Shown here: in pieces, positions 33,298-41,973 of the stretch
Numbering within the stretch: the stretch's first letter is position 1
Layout: each line of letters starts with the position of its first letter
Assembly: GCF_024623785.1 (NCBI RefSeq)
Contig: NZ_JANKBZ010000002.1
Span: 434,001 to 498,000, forward strand
Direction of reading: 5' to 3'
Source of the DNA: Archangium lipolyticum
GTDB lineage: Bacteria; Myxococcota; Myxococcia; Myxococcales; Myxococcaceae
Length of the DNA: 64,000 nucleotides
Translations under genes and position numbers: made by a program
Notes under the pieces: generated by a model
Database searches by the model: none
What the model saw: the letters and a program-made list of their open reading frames with translations, nothing else
What the model was told of the DNA's origin: nothing

Positions 33298-35403
33298 CTA
33301 CTGACGCGCCTCCGCGAGCAGCGAGTCCCGCAGGGTGTCGGGGACCGGCTCGTAGGTGGCCAGGCGCAGGGTGGCCGTGGCGCGTCCCTGGGTCCGGCCA
33401 CGCAGGCTCGTCACGTAGCCGAAGAGGTGCGCCATGGGCACCAGCGCGGAGACGCGCCGCACCGTGCCACCGCCCTCCATCCCCCGCACCCGCCCGCGCC
33501 TCGCCGACAGGTCCCCGAGCACGTCGCCCAGGAACTCCTCCGGCGTGGTGACCTCCACGTCCATCACGGGCTCCAGCAACACCATGCCCGCGCGGCGCGC
33601 TGCCTCCTGGAAGGCCAGTGAGCCGGCCATCGTGAACGCCTGGGGCGTGGAGTCACGCACGTGCGTGCTTCCGTCCACCAGGTGCACCTCCACGTCCACC
33701 ACCGGGTAGCCCGCTAGCACGCCCCGCTGCATGGCGCCGGCCACGCCCTTCTCGATGGCCGGGACGAGCTCCTTCGGGATGACGCCGCCGTGCGTGTCAT
33801 CCACGAAGACGAGCCCCGAGCCGCGCGGTGCCGGAGCCACCTCCAGCACCACATGGGCGTACTGTCCCGGCCCTCCGGTCTGCCGGACGTGGCGGTACTC
33901 CTGGCGCACCTTCTGGCGCAGCGTCTCGCGCCAGGCCACCTTCGGCTGGCCCACGCGTGCCTCCACTCCGTACTCGGTTCTCAGCCGGTCCACGATGATC
34001 TCCAGGTGCAGCTCTCCCATGCCGGACAGCAACCGCTGTCCGGTCTCCGGGTCCACCTCCACGCGCAGGGACGGATCCTCCGAGGAGAGCCTCGCCAGTC
34101 CATCCTCCATCTTCTGCTGGTCCGCCCGAGAGCGCGACTCGACGGCGAGCTGGATGACGGGCTCGGGGCAGTGGAGCGACTCCAACACCACGGGCGCCTC
34201 CGGCGCGCACAGCGTGTCGCCGGTGCGCACCCCCTTGAGGTTGAGCACCGCGCAGATGTCGCCGGCGTGCACCTCGTCCACCTCCTCGCGCTTGTTGGCA
34301 TGCATGAACATGAGCCGTCCCACGCGCTCGCGGCGCTGCTGGCGGGTGTTGAGCACGGCCATGCCCGTGCGCAGGGTGCCCGAGTAGACGCGCAGGAACA
34401 CGATGCTCCCCACGGCCTTGTCGTGCATGAGCTTGAAGACGAGCGCGCACAGCGGCTCCTCCGCGTTGGCCGGACGGGTGACGCGCACCCGGGTGTCCGG
34501 GGTCTCGCCCTCGACCGCCGGCAGGTCCGGCGGAGCGGGCAGGTAGTTGACGATTCCATCCAGCAGCATCTGCACACCCTTGTTCTTGAAAGCCGCCCCG
34601 CACAGCACCGGCACCAGCCGCCGCTGGAGGGTGCCCGCGCGCAGCGCGCGCTCCAGTTCCTCCCCGGTGAGGTCCGCCAGGCGTCCCTCCACGTATTTCT
34701 CCAGCACGGTGCCATCCACCTCCGCGCAGGCCTCGATGAGGCGCAGGCGCAGCGCCTCCGCCTCCGCGAGCAGCTCCGCGGGCACCTCTCCCTCGGTGGG
34801 TGCCCCCGTCTCCGCGTCGAAGAAGAGGGCCCGCATGCGCGGCAGGTCCACGAGCCCGCGGAAGTCAGGGCCCGCCCCGATGGGCAGCTGCACCGGCACG
34901 GGGTTGGCGTCCAGCCGCTGCTGGATGGACCGCACGCACATGGCGAAGTCCGCGCCCACCTTGTCCATCTTGTTGAGGAAGGCGATGCGCGGCACGCCAT
35001 GCCGGTCGGCCTGGTGCCACACCGTCTCGGACTGCGGCTCCACGCCCTGGCTGGCGTCGAACACCGCCACCGCTCCATCCAGGACGCGCAGGGAGCGCTC
35101 CACCTCGATGGTGAAGTCCACGTGTCCCGGCGTGTCCAGGATGTTGATGCGGTGCTCGGTGCCCGCGAAGGGCCCGCGCATCGGCTTCCAGGCGGCGGTG
35201 GTGGCCGCCGAGGTGATGGTGATGCCGCGCTGCTTCTCCTGCGGCATCCAGTCCATCTCCGTGGAGCCGGTGTGCACCTCGCCCATGGCGTGGATGCGTC
35301 CGGTGAAGAAGAGGATGCGCTCGGTCAGCGTGGTCTTGCCCGCGTCGATGTGGGCCATGATGCCGATGTTGCGGTAGCGCTCGATTCGAGTGGTGCGAGA
35401 CAT
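33298..35403 (-). CDS. Elongation factor G paralogue (EF-G2-type)
   Basis: 701 residues, normal EF-G length. G1 is AHIDAGKTT (17-25), switch I/II is ...[11 protein letters not shown] and DTPGHVDF, and G4 is FLNKMDK. Domain II, the [14 protein letters not shown] stretch, domain IV ([20 protein letters not shown]) and domain V ([20 protein letters not shown]) are all present, so it looks functional. It stands alone rather than in a str operon (no rpsL, rpsG or tuf nearby), which points to a second, specialised copy. ATG 35403 is taken because [18 protein letters not shown] is the EF-G N-terminus. A long leader with a small ORF and a start-proximal hairpin lies upstream. Confidence 0.92.
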   Translation of the reverse strand: MSRTTRIERYRNIGIMAHIDAGKTTLTERILFFTGRIHAMGEVHTGSTEMDWMPQEKQRGITITSAATTAAWKPMRGPFAGTEHRINILDTPGHVDFTIEVERSLRVLDGAVAVFDASQGVEPQSETVWHQADRHGVPRIAFLNKMDKVGADFAMCVRSIQQRLDANPVPVQLPIGAGPDFRGLVDLPRMRALFFDAETGAPTEGEVPAELLAEAEALRLRLIEACAEVDGTVLEKYVEGRLADLTGEELERALRAGTLQRRLVPVLCGAAFKNKGVQMLLDGIVNYLPAPPDLPAVEGETPDTRVRVTRPANAEEPLCALVFKLMHDKAVGSIVFLRVYSGTLRTGMAVLNTRQQRRERVGRLMFMHANKREEVDEVHAGDICAVLNLKGVRTGDTLCAPEAPVVLESLHCPEPVIQLAVESRSRADQQKMEDGLARLSSEDPSLRVEVDPETGQRLLSGMGELHLEIIVDRLRTEYGVEARVGQPKVAWRETLRQKVRQEYRHVRQTGGPGQYAHVVLEVAPAPRGSGLVFVDDTHGGVIPKELVPAIEKGVAGAMQRGVLAGYPVVDVEVHLVDGSTHVRDSTPQAFTMAGSLAFQEAARRAGMVLLEPVMDVEVTTPEEFLGDVLGDLSARRGRVRGMEGGGTVRRVSALVPMAHLFGYVTSLRGRTQGRATATLRLATYEPVPDTLRDSLLAEARQ

Positions 35404-35417
35404 AAAGGTTTCCCGTT

Positions 35418-35442
35418 CCCGCCGGGTGGAGGCACCCGCGGG
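35418..35442 (-). promoter_or_regulatory. Hairpin just upstream of the EF-G paralogue start
   Basis: CCCGCCGGGTG (35418-35428), GAGG loop, CACCCGCGGG (35433-35442): a strong stem with one bulged base that ends about 15 bases before ATG 35403, next to the GGGAA that would serve as ribosome binding site. It could modulate translation start; this is inference. Confidence 0.35.
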
Positions 35443-35645
35443 TCGAAAGACAGACACTGGTTGAGAGGGGAGGAAGGCTTCCGGGCCAGCGAGCGCACAC
35501 ACGCATGCCCGGAAGGGGCCGCTCAGGCCCGCTCAGGACGGCGCGAGGACACACGAAGGCTCAGGCCGGGCAGAAGGCGGAACCGAGCCCACGCGGCACA
35601 CGGGAACCAGCCAACCCGCGCACCGGGGGACACCGGTCCGCCTGC

Positions 35646-35750
35646 TCAAATGTCGAGCAGGACCTTGTTTCGGGAGCCGAGACGCACGTCCGCCATCGGC
35701 GCGAGAACGCGCGCGAACGGCACACCCTGGATGGTGGAGACGGGCCTCAT
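35646..35750 (-). CDS. Candidate 34-aa leader ORF in the EF-G paralogue leader
   Basis: ATG 35750 to TGA 35646 encodes MRPVSTIQGVPFARVLAP... with no known family. The ATG lies only some ten bases after the -10 element of the promoter at 35760-35788, so it would be read from an almost leaderless mRNA. It precedes the EF-G paralogue start by 240 bases. Whether it is translated is not known. Confidence 0.35.
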   Translation of the reverse strand: MRPVSTIQGVPFARVLAPMADVRLGSRNKVLLDI

Positions 35751-35759
35751 GACGGGAGC

Positions 35760-35788
35760 ATATTTAATAATGAAGGCGCTCTTGTCAA
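35760..35788 (-). promoter_or_regulatory. Promoter candidate for the EF-G paralogue leader
   Basis: On the - strand, TTGACA (exact -35) is followed by a 17-base spacer and AAATAT within an AT-rich run (TTATTAAATAT). The -35 is perfect; the -10 is weak. It is the most AT-rich point between 35404 and 36029, a 626-base region that otherwise holds only the leader ORF and hairpin above and the upstream region of the sigma factor gene. Confidence 0.5.
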
Positions 35789-36029
35789 TCTTGAGCAGGT
35801 ATTGACGCGAGCCGGAGCGTGGCGGGCGAACAAAACGGTTTGCCCGAAACGCCGCCTCACGGGTCCAAGTCAGGGGAAGCGACCGGAGGCAGTCCGCATG
35901 ACGACCATCCAGATCCAATGCAGCGCCTGTGAGCTGGCCTCGCCCGGCGGCCGGGTTCGGGGGGCGGGTACCGGCCCGATGGCGCATTTACTGGTACACT
36001 CCGGGCACGTCCCCACCTCGAATGCTCTC

Positions 36030-36611
36030 GTGAGCCGAACCGACTCACAGCAGATTGCCTCGCTCTTCGACCAACACGGCCCCCGTGTGTACCGCCGCGC
36101 CCTGCGCTTGCTGGGCAACCCCGCCGATGCCGAGGAGGCGACGCAGGAGATCTTCATCCGCGCCCTCCGCGCCGCCCAGGGCTTCCGGCAGCAGAGCCAG
36201 ATGACGACCTGGCTGTATCAGATCACCACCCACTACTGCCTGAACCTCATCCGGGACCGTTCGCGGCGCGCCGAGCTCCATGCGGAGCACGTGGCACCCC
36301 TGGTGGATGGCACCGACAGGCCCGACCCGGCGCACCCCGATGACCTGCTGCTCCTGCGGCGGCTGCTCTCGACCGCGGATGAACGCCAGGCCGCCGCCGC
36401 CGTGTACGTCTTCCTTGACGGCATGTCGCACGAGGAGGCCGCCGAGGTGCTCGGCGTGTCCAAGCGCACGGTGGGCAATCTGCTCGAACGGTTCCAGGCC
36501 TGGGCGGGGACCCAGGTGTCGCAGGGGTCCGCGTCACCCGCCATCACGGCCAGCCCGCCCCCGGAGCCCAAGCGGTCCGGTTTCCTGGGATTTGGAAGGA
36601 GGCGGCCATGA
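36030..36611 (+). CDS. ECF-type RNA polymerase sigma factor
   Basis: 193 residues. Region 2 reads LFDQHGPRVYRRALRLLGNP, then DAEEATQEIFIRALRAA and FRQQSQMTTWLYQITTHYCL; region 4 reads DGMSHEEAAEVLGVSKRTVG. The C-terminal 30 residues are a Pro-rich tail. I use GTG 36030, which places the usual short N-terminus before region 2; an in-frame ATG near 35980 would add about 17 residues. It directs RNA polymerase to its own regulon, probably including this operon. The gene overlaps the next one by four bases (ATGA), the classic sigma/anti-sigma coupling. Confidence 0.92.
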   Translation: MSRTDSQQIASLFDQHGPRVYRRALRLLGNPADAEEATQEIFIRALRAAQGFRQQSQMTTWLYQITTHYCLNLIRDRSRRAELHAEHVAPLVDGTDRPDPAHPDDLLLLRRLLSTADERQAAAAVYVFLDGMSHEEAAEVLGVSKRTVGNLLERFQAWAGTQVSQGSASPAITASPPPEPKRSGFLGFGRRRP

Positions 36612-37375
36612 ATCCGCCCGACTTTGATGCCCTGAGGACGGGGCGCCCGGACTGTCCGTCCGACTTTACGCTGGATCGGCTCCACGCCGGTGAGCTCCCC
36701 AAGGAGCACGCCCTGACGGCCGAGCGTCACGTGGCGGGTTGCGCGGAGTGTGGCGCCCGCATGGCGGAGCGCCGGGCCGGCTTCGGTTCCATCGAGGGGG
36801 TGGACCCGCGCGCGATGCTGGCGCGCATCCGGACCGGACTCGACAGACCCGCCCCACTCCCCGAGCGGCTCCTCGGTTGGCTGCGCCAGCGGAGTGCTCC
36901 GCTCGCGGCGGCCGCCGCCACGGCCGTCGTGCTCCTGGTGGTCAGCAGCCAGCAGCTGCGGCCTCCGGAGAATCGCGCGAAGGGCTCCCTCGCGCTGCAC
37001 GTGTTCCGGTTCGAGGGCGACCACTCGGAGGAGATGGTCAGCGGTGGCGCGTTCTCTCCAGGAGATCGGCTCCGCTTCCTCGTCGACCTGCCGGCGGAGG
37101 GTCATGTGACGGTGCTCGGCGTCGAGTCGTCCGGGGCCCTCTATACCGCGTGGCCCCTCGAGCCCGGGGCGCGGACGCGCTTCGCCGCGGGCACGGGCAT
37201 CGAGCTCTCCGGCGCGGTGTCGCTCGACGCGAAGCCGGGCCGCGAGACCCTCTACCTCGTGCACTGTCCGCTCGAGGTGGGCCCGCCGCACTGCACCTCC
37301 CAGGGCGCCATCGCCGCGCCCATGTGCCCCGCCGGTTGCGTGACCACGCCGTTCATCATGGTGAAGCGGCCATGA
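36608..37375 (+). CDS. Membrane anti-sigma factor with zinc-finger domain and periplasmic DUF4384-like domain
   Basis: 255 residues. The N-terminal anti-sigma domain carries RHVAGCAECG (the HxxxCxxC zinc-binding motif, about residues 38-47). One membrane span follows (LAAAAATAVVLLVV, about 97-110), then a C-terminal domain of some 130 residues with FSPGDRLRFLVDLPAEGHVTV, which resembles DUF4384-type sensor domains known beside caspase-fold genes. It should hold the sigma factor at the inner membrane and release it on an envelope signal. It overlaps the flanking genes by four bases on both sides. Confidence 0.88.
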   Translation: MNPPDFDALRTGRPDCPSDFTLDRLHAGELPKEHALTAERHVAGCAECGARMAERRAGFGSIEGVDPRAMLARIRTGLDRPAPLPERLLGWLRQRSAPLAAAAATAVVLLVVSSQQLRPPENRAKGSLALHVFRFEGDHSEEMVSGGAFSPGDRLRFLVDLPAEGHVTVLGVESSGALYTAWPLEPGARTRFAAGTGIELSGAVSLDAKPGRETLYLVHCPLEVGPPHCTSQGAIAAPMCPAGCVTTPFIMVKRP

Positions 37376-38961
37376 GCCTCGGGAGGGGGGGGCTCCTGTG
37401 TCTCGTCCTCGCGGTGCTCGCTTCCTTCCCGGCCCGGGCGCTCCCCGAGCACACCTGGGTGGTGGCCATCGGTCACAACGACGGCGCCCCCAACGAGGTG
37501 AGCCTGCTGTACGCGGAGCAGGACGCTCGGGCCCTCTCCAACGTCCTGCGTGAGCACGGAGGCGTCTCGTCACGGCGCATCCTGCTGCTGCTCGGAGAGG
37601 ACGCGGCCACGGTGCGGCGCGCGCTCCTGGATGTGAACGCCGCCATCCGCGGCCAGGCGGGGGGAGGGCATCCCACCGCGCTCGTGGTCTTCTACTCGGG
37701 CCATGCCGACGCGGTCTCGCTCCATCTCGGCGGCACCGAGCTGCCGCTCGAGGAGCTGAAGTCGCTGGTCCAGGGCTCGCCCGCGGGCGTGCGCCTGCTC
37801 GTGCTCGATGCGTGCCGCTCGGGGACGGTGACGCGCGTGAAGGGCGTCAACGCCGCGGAGAGCTTCGACATCTCCCTGCGCAACGAGGTGGCCACCGAGG
37901 GCCTGGCCATCATCACCTCGAGCGGTGCGAGCGAGGCGAGCCAGGAGTCCGATCGGCTCGGTGGCTCGTTCTTCACCCACCACCTGGTGAACGCGCTGCG
38001 CGGCGCGGCCGATGAGGATGACGACGGCAAGGTGACGCTCACCGAGGCCTATGGCTACACCTATGCGCAGACGCTCCGCTCGAGCGGGCAGACGGTGGCG
38101 CTGCAGCACCCGACCTACTCCTGGGAGGTGAAGGGGCGCGGCGAGCTCGTGCTGTCGGTACCGGCCGCGCCTCGGGGGCGCTCGGGCCGGCTGCGGCTCG
38201 GAGAGGCCGCGCTCTACCTCATCATGGAGGGGCGGCAAGGGGGACCGGTGGTGGCGGAGGCCTCACCGCAAGGCCAGCGGCGGGAGCTGTCCCTGCCCGC
38301 GGGCAACTACTTCGTTCAGCAGCGCAAGGCCGACGAATACCGCGAGTACCAGGTGTCCCTCGCCGCGGGCGCCGTGGTGGAGCTCGCCCGTCTGCCTTTC
38401 GAGACCGTCCGCTATGACCGGCTCGTGCGCCGCCGTGGCGGTTCGAAGCCCTATACGCAGCACCTCAGCCTCCTCGGTGGCGCCCGGGGGCAGATGCTCG
38501 TGGGCGAGGGCATCACTCCCCAGTTCCAGCTCGGCTATGGCCTCGACTTCGAGTGGGGCTCCATCGGCGCGCGGCTGCGCGGAATGACGGTCCAGGGCCC
38601 CGGCTCCGATGGGGTGCTGGTGCGCCGCCACGAGGAGCTCGGGCTGGGGCTGACCCTGCTGCGCTTCGTCGACCTCAAGCCCGTGAGCGTGGCGTTCGGG
38701 CTCTTCGTCGAGGGCGTGTTCCACCGGCAGGTCTTCGATTCGGACCGGCTCGTCACGAACCGGCGGGCCCTGGGCGCGGGCGTTGGCGGCATCCTGCTGG
38801 TGGAGCGATATGTCGGCGCGGGTGTGTCCCTGCGCCTCGAGGGCGGGCCGGTGAGCGGACTCTTCCCGCATGCCGTGGTCGATGGCGGGGAGGAAGTGGA
38901 CCGCGAGCTGCTGACTCCCCTCACCTGGTGGGGCACGGGAGGACTCGTATGGCGCTGGTGA
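37372..38961 (+). CDS. Exported caspase-fold (peptidase C14) protein with C-terminal beta-rich domain
   Basis: 529 residues. A Sec signal (LLCLVLAVLASFPARA) is followed by a caspase-fold domain (25-260): VVAIGHNDG, then FYSGHAD with catalytic His111, then LDACRSG with catalytic Cys148, and a C-terminal FTHHLVNALRG...KVTLTEAYGYT. This is the metacaspase/C14 layout. The second half (from about 330) has strands ending in WGTGGLVWRW, suggestive of an outer-membrane barrel or porin-like domain. The start overlaps the anti-sigma stop (ATGA). Under control of the ECF pair it may act in envelope stress or signalling. Substrate unknown. Confidence 0.88.
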   Translation: MSLGRGGLLCLVLAVLASFPARALPEHTWVVAIGHNDGAPNEVSLLYAEQDARALSNVLREHGGVSSRRILLLLGEDAATVRRALLDVNAAIRGQAGGGHPTALVVFYSGHADAVSLHLGGTELPLEELKSLVQGSPAGVRLLVLDACRSGTVTRVKGVNAAESFDISLRNEVATEGLAIITSSGASEASQESDRLGGSFFTHHLVNALRGAADEDDDGKVTLTEAYGYTYAQTLRSSGQTVALQHPTYSWEVKGRGELVLSVPAAPRGRSGRLRLGEAALYLIMEGRQGGPVVAEASPQGQRRELSLPAGNYFVQQRKADEYREYQVSLAAGAVVELARLPFETVRYDRLVRRRGGSKPYTQHLSLLGGARGQMLVGEGITPQFQLGYGLDFEWGSIGARLRGMTVQGPGSDGVLVRRHEELGLGLTLLRFVDLKPVSVAFGLFVEGVFHRQVFDSDRLVTNRRALGAGVGGILLVERYVGAGVSLRLEGGPVSGLFPHAVVDGGEEVDRELLTPLTWWGTGGLVWRW

Positions 38962-39884
38962 GGGGGCTCGCCGGGGTGCTCGCGGGGGTGATGCTCTCCT
39001 GCGGGGATTCGCTCGTCGATGGGGCGTACTCGGGGACGCCTCGTTTCACGGTGAATGGCAGGGTGGGGGGGACCTCGGAGTACGTCGACCCGGATCATCC
39101 CGAGGTGCGCATCGGAGTGTTCTGGAGTGTCAGGGCCAAGGTGCAGGGCGCCGATGACGTCCTGGTCGAGCAGCCCGCGGCGGCCCTCCTCGCGGAGTAC
39201 TACCGGCCCTTCGAGCTGAAGCTGTTCGACGAGCCCGGTGCCGAGCACCTCGTCACCACGCCCGCTGGCATGCGGTATGGCGTCGCGTGGCTCGCGGCCT
39301 ACCAGGATGCGAACGGCAACGGGCGGAGGGATGAGGCGGAGCCGCTCATCGGTGGCTCCATGGGGAGGGTGTTGATTCGCGCGCTCGATGCGCTGCCTGC
39401 CCGGGATTCACCCACCGGAGCCGCGCTCGCCTCGGGTTGGCATATCGTCTCGCTTCCGCTCGACTGTCCGAGACCCGCCGGTCCACCCCCGGGAGGTGGT
39501 TCCAGCCCCCAGCCCGTGGCGGATGGGGAGTGCGGCGTGCCTCTCGGAGCTCCCTGTAGGAACGACGCGGAATGCGGAGGCGGCGTGTGCGTCCACGACT
39601 TCGCCGGACCGTGGCCCACCGGTGCCTGCCTCATTCCGGAGCCTCCACCGAACGGATGCCGCCAGCGTGGCTCGGTCCTCCTGAGGGATCCGGATGATTC
39701 GACGAAGGGGTATTGGCTGAAGGCCTGTACGGTGTCAGCCGAGTGCGGGCGTGGCCCTCCCTACCAGTGCGACCAGCAGCTCCGGGCGTGCCGGCCCAGC
39801 TCCGATGTCCAGGTGGACATGAATGACCGCGGGCCACCGCGCTCCTACTGCAAGCCCCCGGAGGGCGCACCTCCGCCGCCCTAG
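38949..39884 (+). CDS. Cys-rich lipoprotein at the end of the caspase operon
   Basis: 311 residues at ATG 38949, or 308 at GTG 38958, which overlaps the caspase stop as GTGA like the other junctions of this operon. The signal ends VMLSC, a loose lipobox. The mid part is a beta domain with YQDANGNGRRDEAEPLIGGS (a calcium-loop-like Asp/Asn run). The C-terminal 130 residues hold about ten Cys in EGF/Dickkopf-like spacing (GECGVPLGAPCRNDAECGGG, CVHDFAGPWPTGAC). Probably an outer-membrane lipoprotein working with the caspase-fold protein. No enzyme motif. Confidence 0.82.
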   Translation: MALVRGLAGVLAGVMLSCGDSLVDGAYSGTPRFTVNGRVGGTSEYVDPDHPEVRIGVFWSVRAKVQGADDVLVEQPAAALLAEYYRPFELKLFDEPGAEHLVTTPAGMRYGVAWLAAYQDANGNGRRDEAEPLIGGSMGRVLIRALDALPARDSPTGAALASGWHIVSLPLDCPRPAGPPPGGGSSPQPVADGECGVPLGAPCRNDAECGGGVCVHDFAGPWPTGACLIPEPPPNGCRQRGSVLLRDPDDSTKGYWLKACTVSAECGRGPPYQCDQQLRACRPSSDVQVDMNDRGPPRSYCKPPEGAPPPP

Positions 39885-39894
39885 GAGGCCCGCC

Positions 39895-40968
39895 TCACTC
39901 CGCGAGCTCCGTGGCTCCTCCCTCCTTGGTCAGCGGGAGGACGGCCGCTCCCGCGTGCTCCTCCAGCGCGGTGGCGAGCTCGCGGGCATGCGTGGTGACG
40001 AACACCTGCCCCCGGCGGCTCGCGCTGGCGATGAGCCGCGCCAGCGGTTGCAGCAGTGACGGGTGCAGGCTGGTCTCCGGCTCGTTGAGGGCCAGGAAGG
40101 GCGGAGGGCGCGGAGAGAGCAGGGCGGCGAGCAGGCACAGGTAGCGCAGCGTCCCGTCGGACAGCTCCGCCGCCTCCAGCGGGCGTTGCAGTCCGGGCAT
40201 GCTCATGCGGAAGGAGAAGCGCCCGTCCTCGCTGTCGAGCTGCAATCTCGAGCCGGGGAAGGCGCTCTCCACGGCCGCGTGCAGTCCCCGGTCATCACCG
40301 ATGTCGTCGATGGTCATCAGCGCCGCCGCCAGATCCCTCCCATCGTGCGCGAGCGCGGGCGTCCGCACGCCCACCTGCGCGTGGCGGAGGGGCGATGCCG
40401 GGTCGGTCCGGAAGTGGTGGTAGAAGCGCCAGCGGAGCAGCTCCGCCCGCAGCGCGCTCAGCAGCGGGAAGCGGTGCGGCTCCGCTATCTGCGCCAGCAC
40501 GGACTCGTTGCCCCACAGCTCGGCGGCGAAGGTGGTGCGGTTCCCGTCCGCGTCGCGCGCGAAGACGCTCCGGGAGCGGCGCTCGGCCACCACGTGCCGA
40601 CGCTTGCCCTCGTGGAGCCACACCGTCTCCTCCTTCACGTCCGGATCCAACGCGAAGGGCCCTTCCGGGGGAGGCACCAGCCCGCAGGACAGCTCGTAGG
40701 CCAGGTCGTCCAGCCGCGCGCCCACGGTGAGGCGCGCCGCGTCCCCCTTCTTGCGCGGGCCCGCCCAGAGCACGGACGGCATCCCGCCCTCCTCGGCCAG
40801 CATGCGCGACAGCGTCCCCTCGGCGGCCACGTGCAGCAGTTGCAGCGCGCGGTAGACGTTCGTCTTCCCGCACCCGTTGGGGCCCACCACCACCGTCACC
40901 GGGGCGAGCGGGAAGCGCAGCGAATGGACCGAGCGGTACCCGGCGATCCACAGCTCTCGGACGGACAT
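39895..40968 (-). CDS. AAA family ATPase (RecF/ABC-like)
   Basis: 357 residues. Walker A is VVVGPNGCGKTNVY (about 27-40), the signature region is AAELSDGTLRYLCLLAAL, and Walker B is FLALNEPETSLHPSL, with Asn in place of the usual first Asp but the catalytic Glu kept, then VTTHARELA as H-loop. Such solitary ATPases are chromosomal proteins of unclear role, some linked to DNA repair or to toxin systems; no nuclease domain is fused. It starts nine bases after the stop of the polyphosphate kinase gene on the same strand, so the two are likely one transcript. Confidence 0.88.
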   Translation of the reverse strand: MSVRELWIAGYRSVHSLRFPLAPVTVVVGPNGCGKTNVYRALQLLHVAAEGTLSRMLAEEGGMPSVLWAGPRKKGDAARLTVGARLDDLAYELSCGLVPPPEGPFALDPDVKEETVWLHEGKRRHVVAERRSRSVFARDADGNRTTFAAELWGNESVLAQIAEPHRFPLLSALRAELLRWRFYHHFRTDPASPLRHAQVGVRTPALAHDGRDLAAALMTIDDIGDDRGLHAAVESAFPGSRLQLDSEDGRFSFRMSMPGLQRPLEAAELSDGTLRYLCLLAALLSPRPPPFLALNEPETSLHPSLLQPLARLIASASRRGQVFVTTHARELATALEEHAGAAVLPLTKEGGATELAE

Positions 40969-40977
40969 GCGCGCGTC

Positions 40978-41802
40978 CTACCTGCCCTTGCGCCAGGCCT
41001 CCAGCTCCGCCTTCTTGCTCACGCCTATCTCGTCCAGCTTCTTCTGCCAGGTGTCACGGTAGGGCCGCAGCGCCTCGACCACCGCGCGCGCCACCACGAG
41101 GTTGCGGTACCACTTCGTGTCCCCGGGGACGATCGTCCACGGCGCCTGCTTGCTGGCCGTGCGTGAGAGGGCCTCCTCGTACGCCTTCGTGTAGTCGTCC
41201 CAGTGCTCCCGGTCCTCCCAGTCCCCGGCGTTGATCTTCCACGCCTTGCGCGGCTCCTTCTCCCGCGACAGCAGGCGCTTCTCCTGCTCCTCCCGGCTGA
41301 TGTGGAGGAAGAACTTGAGGACGATGGTGCCGTGCTCGACGAGCAGCTCCTCGAAGTCGCGGATGTGGCCGTAGCGCTCCTTCCAGAGGGCCTCCGGAAC
41401 GAGCTTGTTCACGCGCACGACGAGTACGTCCTCATAATGTGAGCGATTGAAAATGGCGAGCTCACCCTTGCGCGGGGTGTGACGGTGGATGCGCCAGAGG
41501 AAGTCGTGCTCCCGCTCCTCCTCGCTGGGGACTCCGAAGGAGGTGACGGTGACACCTCGGGGGTTGAGAAAACCCGCCACCCCCTTGATGGTGCCGTCCT
41601 TCCCGGCCGTGTCGCGGCCCTGGAGCACGATGAGTACGGAGTTCATCTTCGCGCCCCACAGCAGATCCTGCAGGTCGAAGAGCTCCTCGCCGATCGTCTC
41701 CAGCTCCCGCTTCGCCTCGTCCCGATCCGTATTCTTCGGGGGCTCCGTGGGAATGGCGTCGAGCCTGACCTTCTCGCCCTGCTTGTCGATGGTGAAGTCC
41801 AT
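40978..41802 (-). CDS. ppk2: Polyphosphate kinase 2 (PPK2 family)
   Basis: 274 residues, a single-domain PPK2. Walker A is GRDTAGK (62-68), followed by GTIKGVAGFLNPRG; the lid/Walker B region reads IFNRSHYEDVLVVRVNK, and the C-terminal WTIVPGDTKWYRNLVVARAV is conserved in the family. PPK2 enzymes phosphorylate nucleoside mono- or diphosphates with polyphosphate, or the reverse. GGAGG precedes ATG 41802. First gene of a probable two-gene operon with the AAA ATPase. Confidence 0.92.
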   Translation of the reverse strand: MDFTIDKQGEKVRLDAIPTEPPKNTDRDEAKRELETIGEELFDLQDLLWGAKMNSVLIVLQGRDTAGKDGTIKGVAGFLNPRGVTVTSFGVPSEEEREHDFLWRIHRHTPRKGELAIFNRSHYEDVLVVRVNKLVPEALWKERYGHIRDFEELLVEHGTIVLKFFLHISREEQEKRLLSREKEPRKAWKINAGDWEDREHWDDYTKAYEEALSRTASKQAPWTIVPGDTKWYRNLVVARAVVEALRPYRDTWQKKLDEIGVSKKAELEAWRKGR

Positions 41803-41973
41803 GTGCTCCTCCCCGTGACAGGAGAGGTTCCCATGTGTCACCAAGGCATGACAATTCGTGAGGGTGCCCGGGCCTTCACGGCATGCTGGCCGCCTGGCCT
41901 TCGTTTCCTGTAGAAAACGTACGGCGCGCTCCGGCCGGGCTTCGCGCACCTCGACGAGGGGGAAGAACACACC

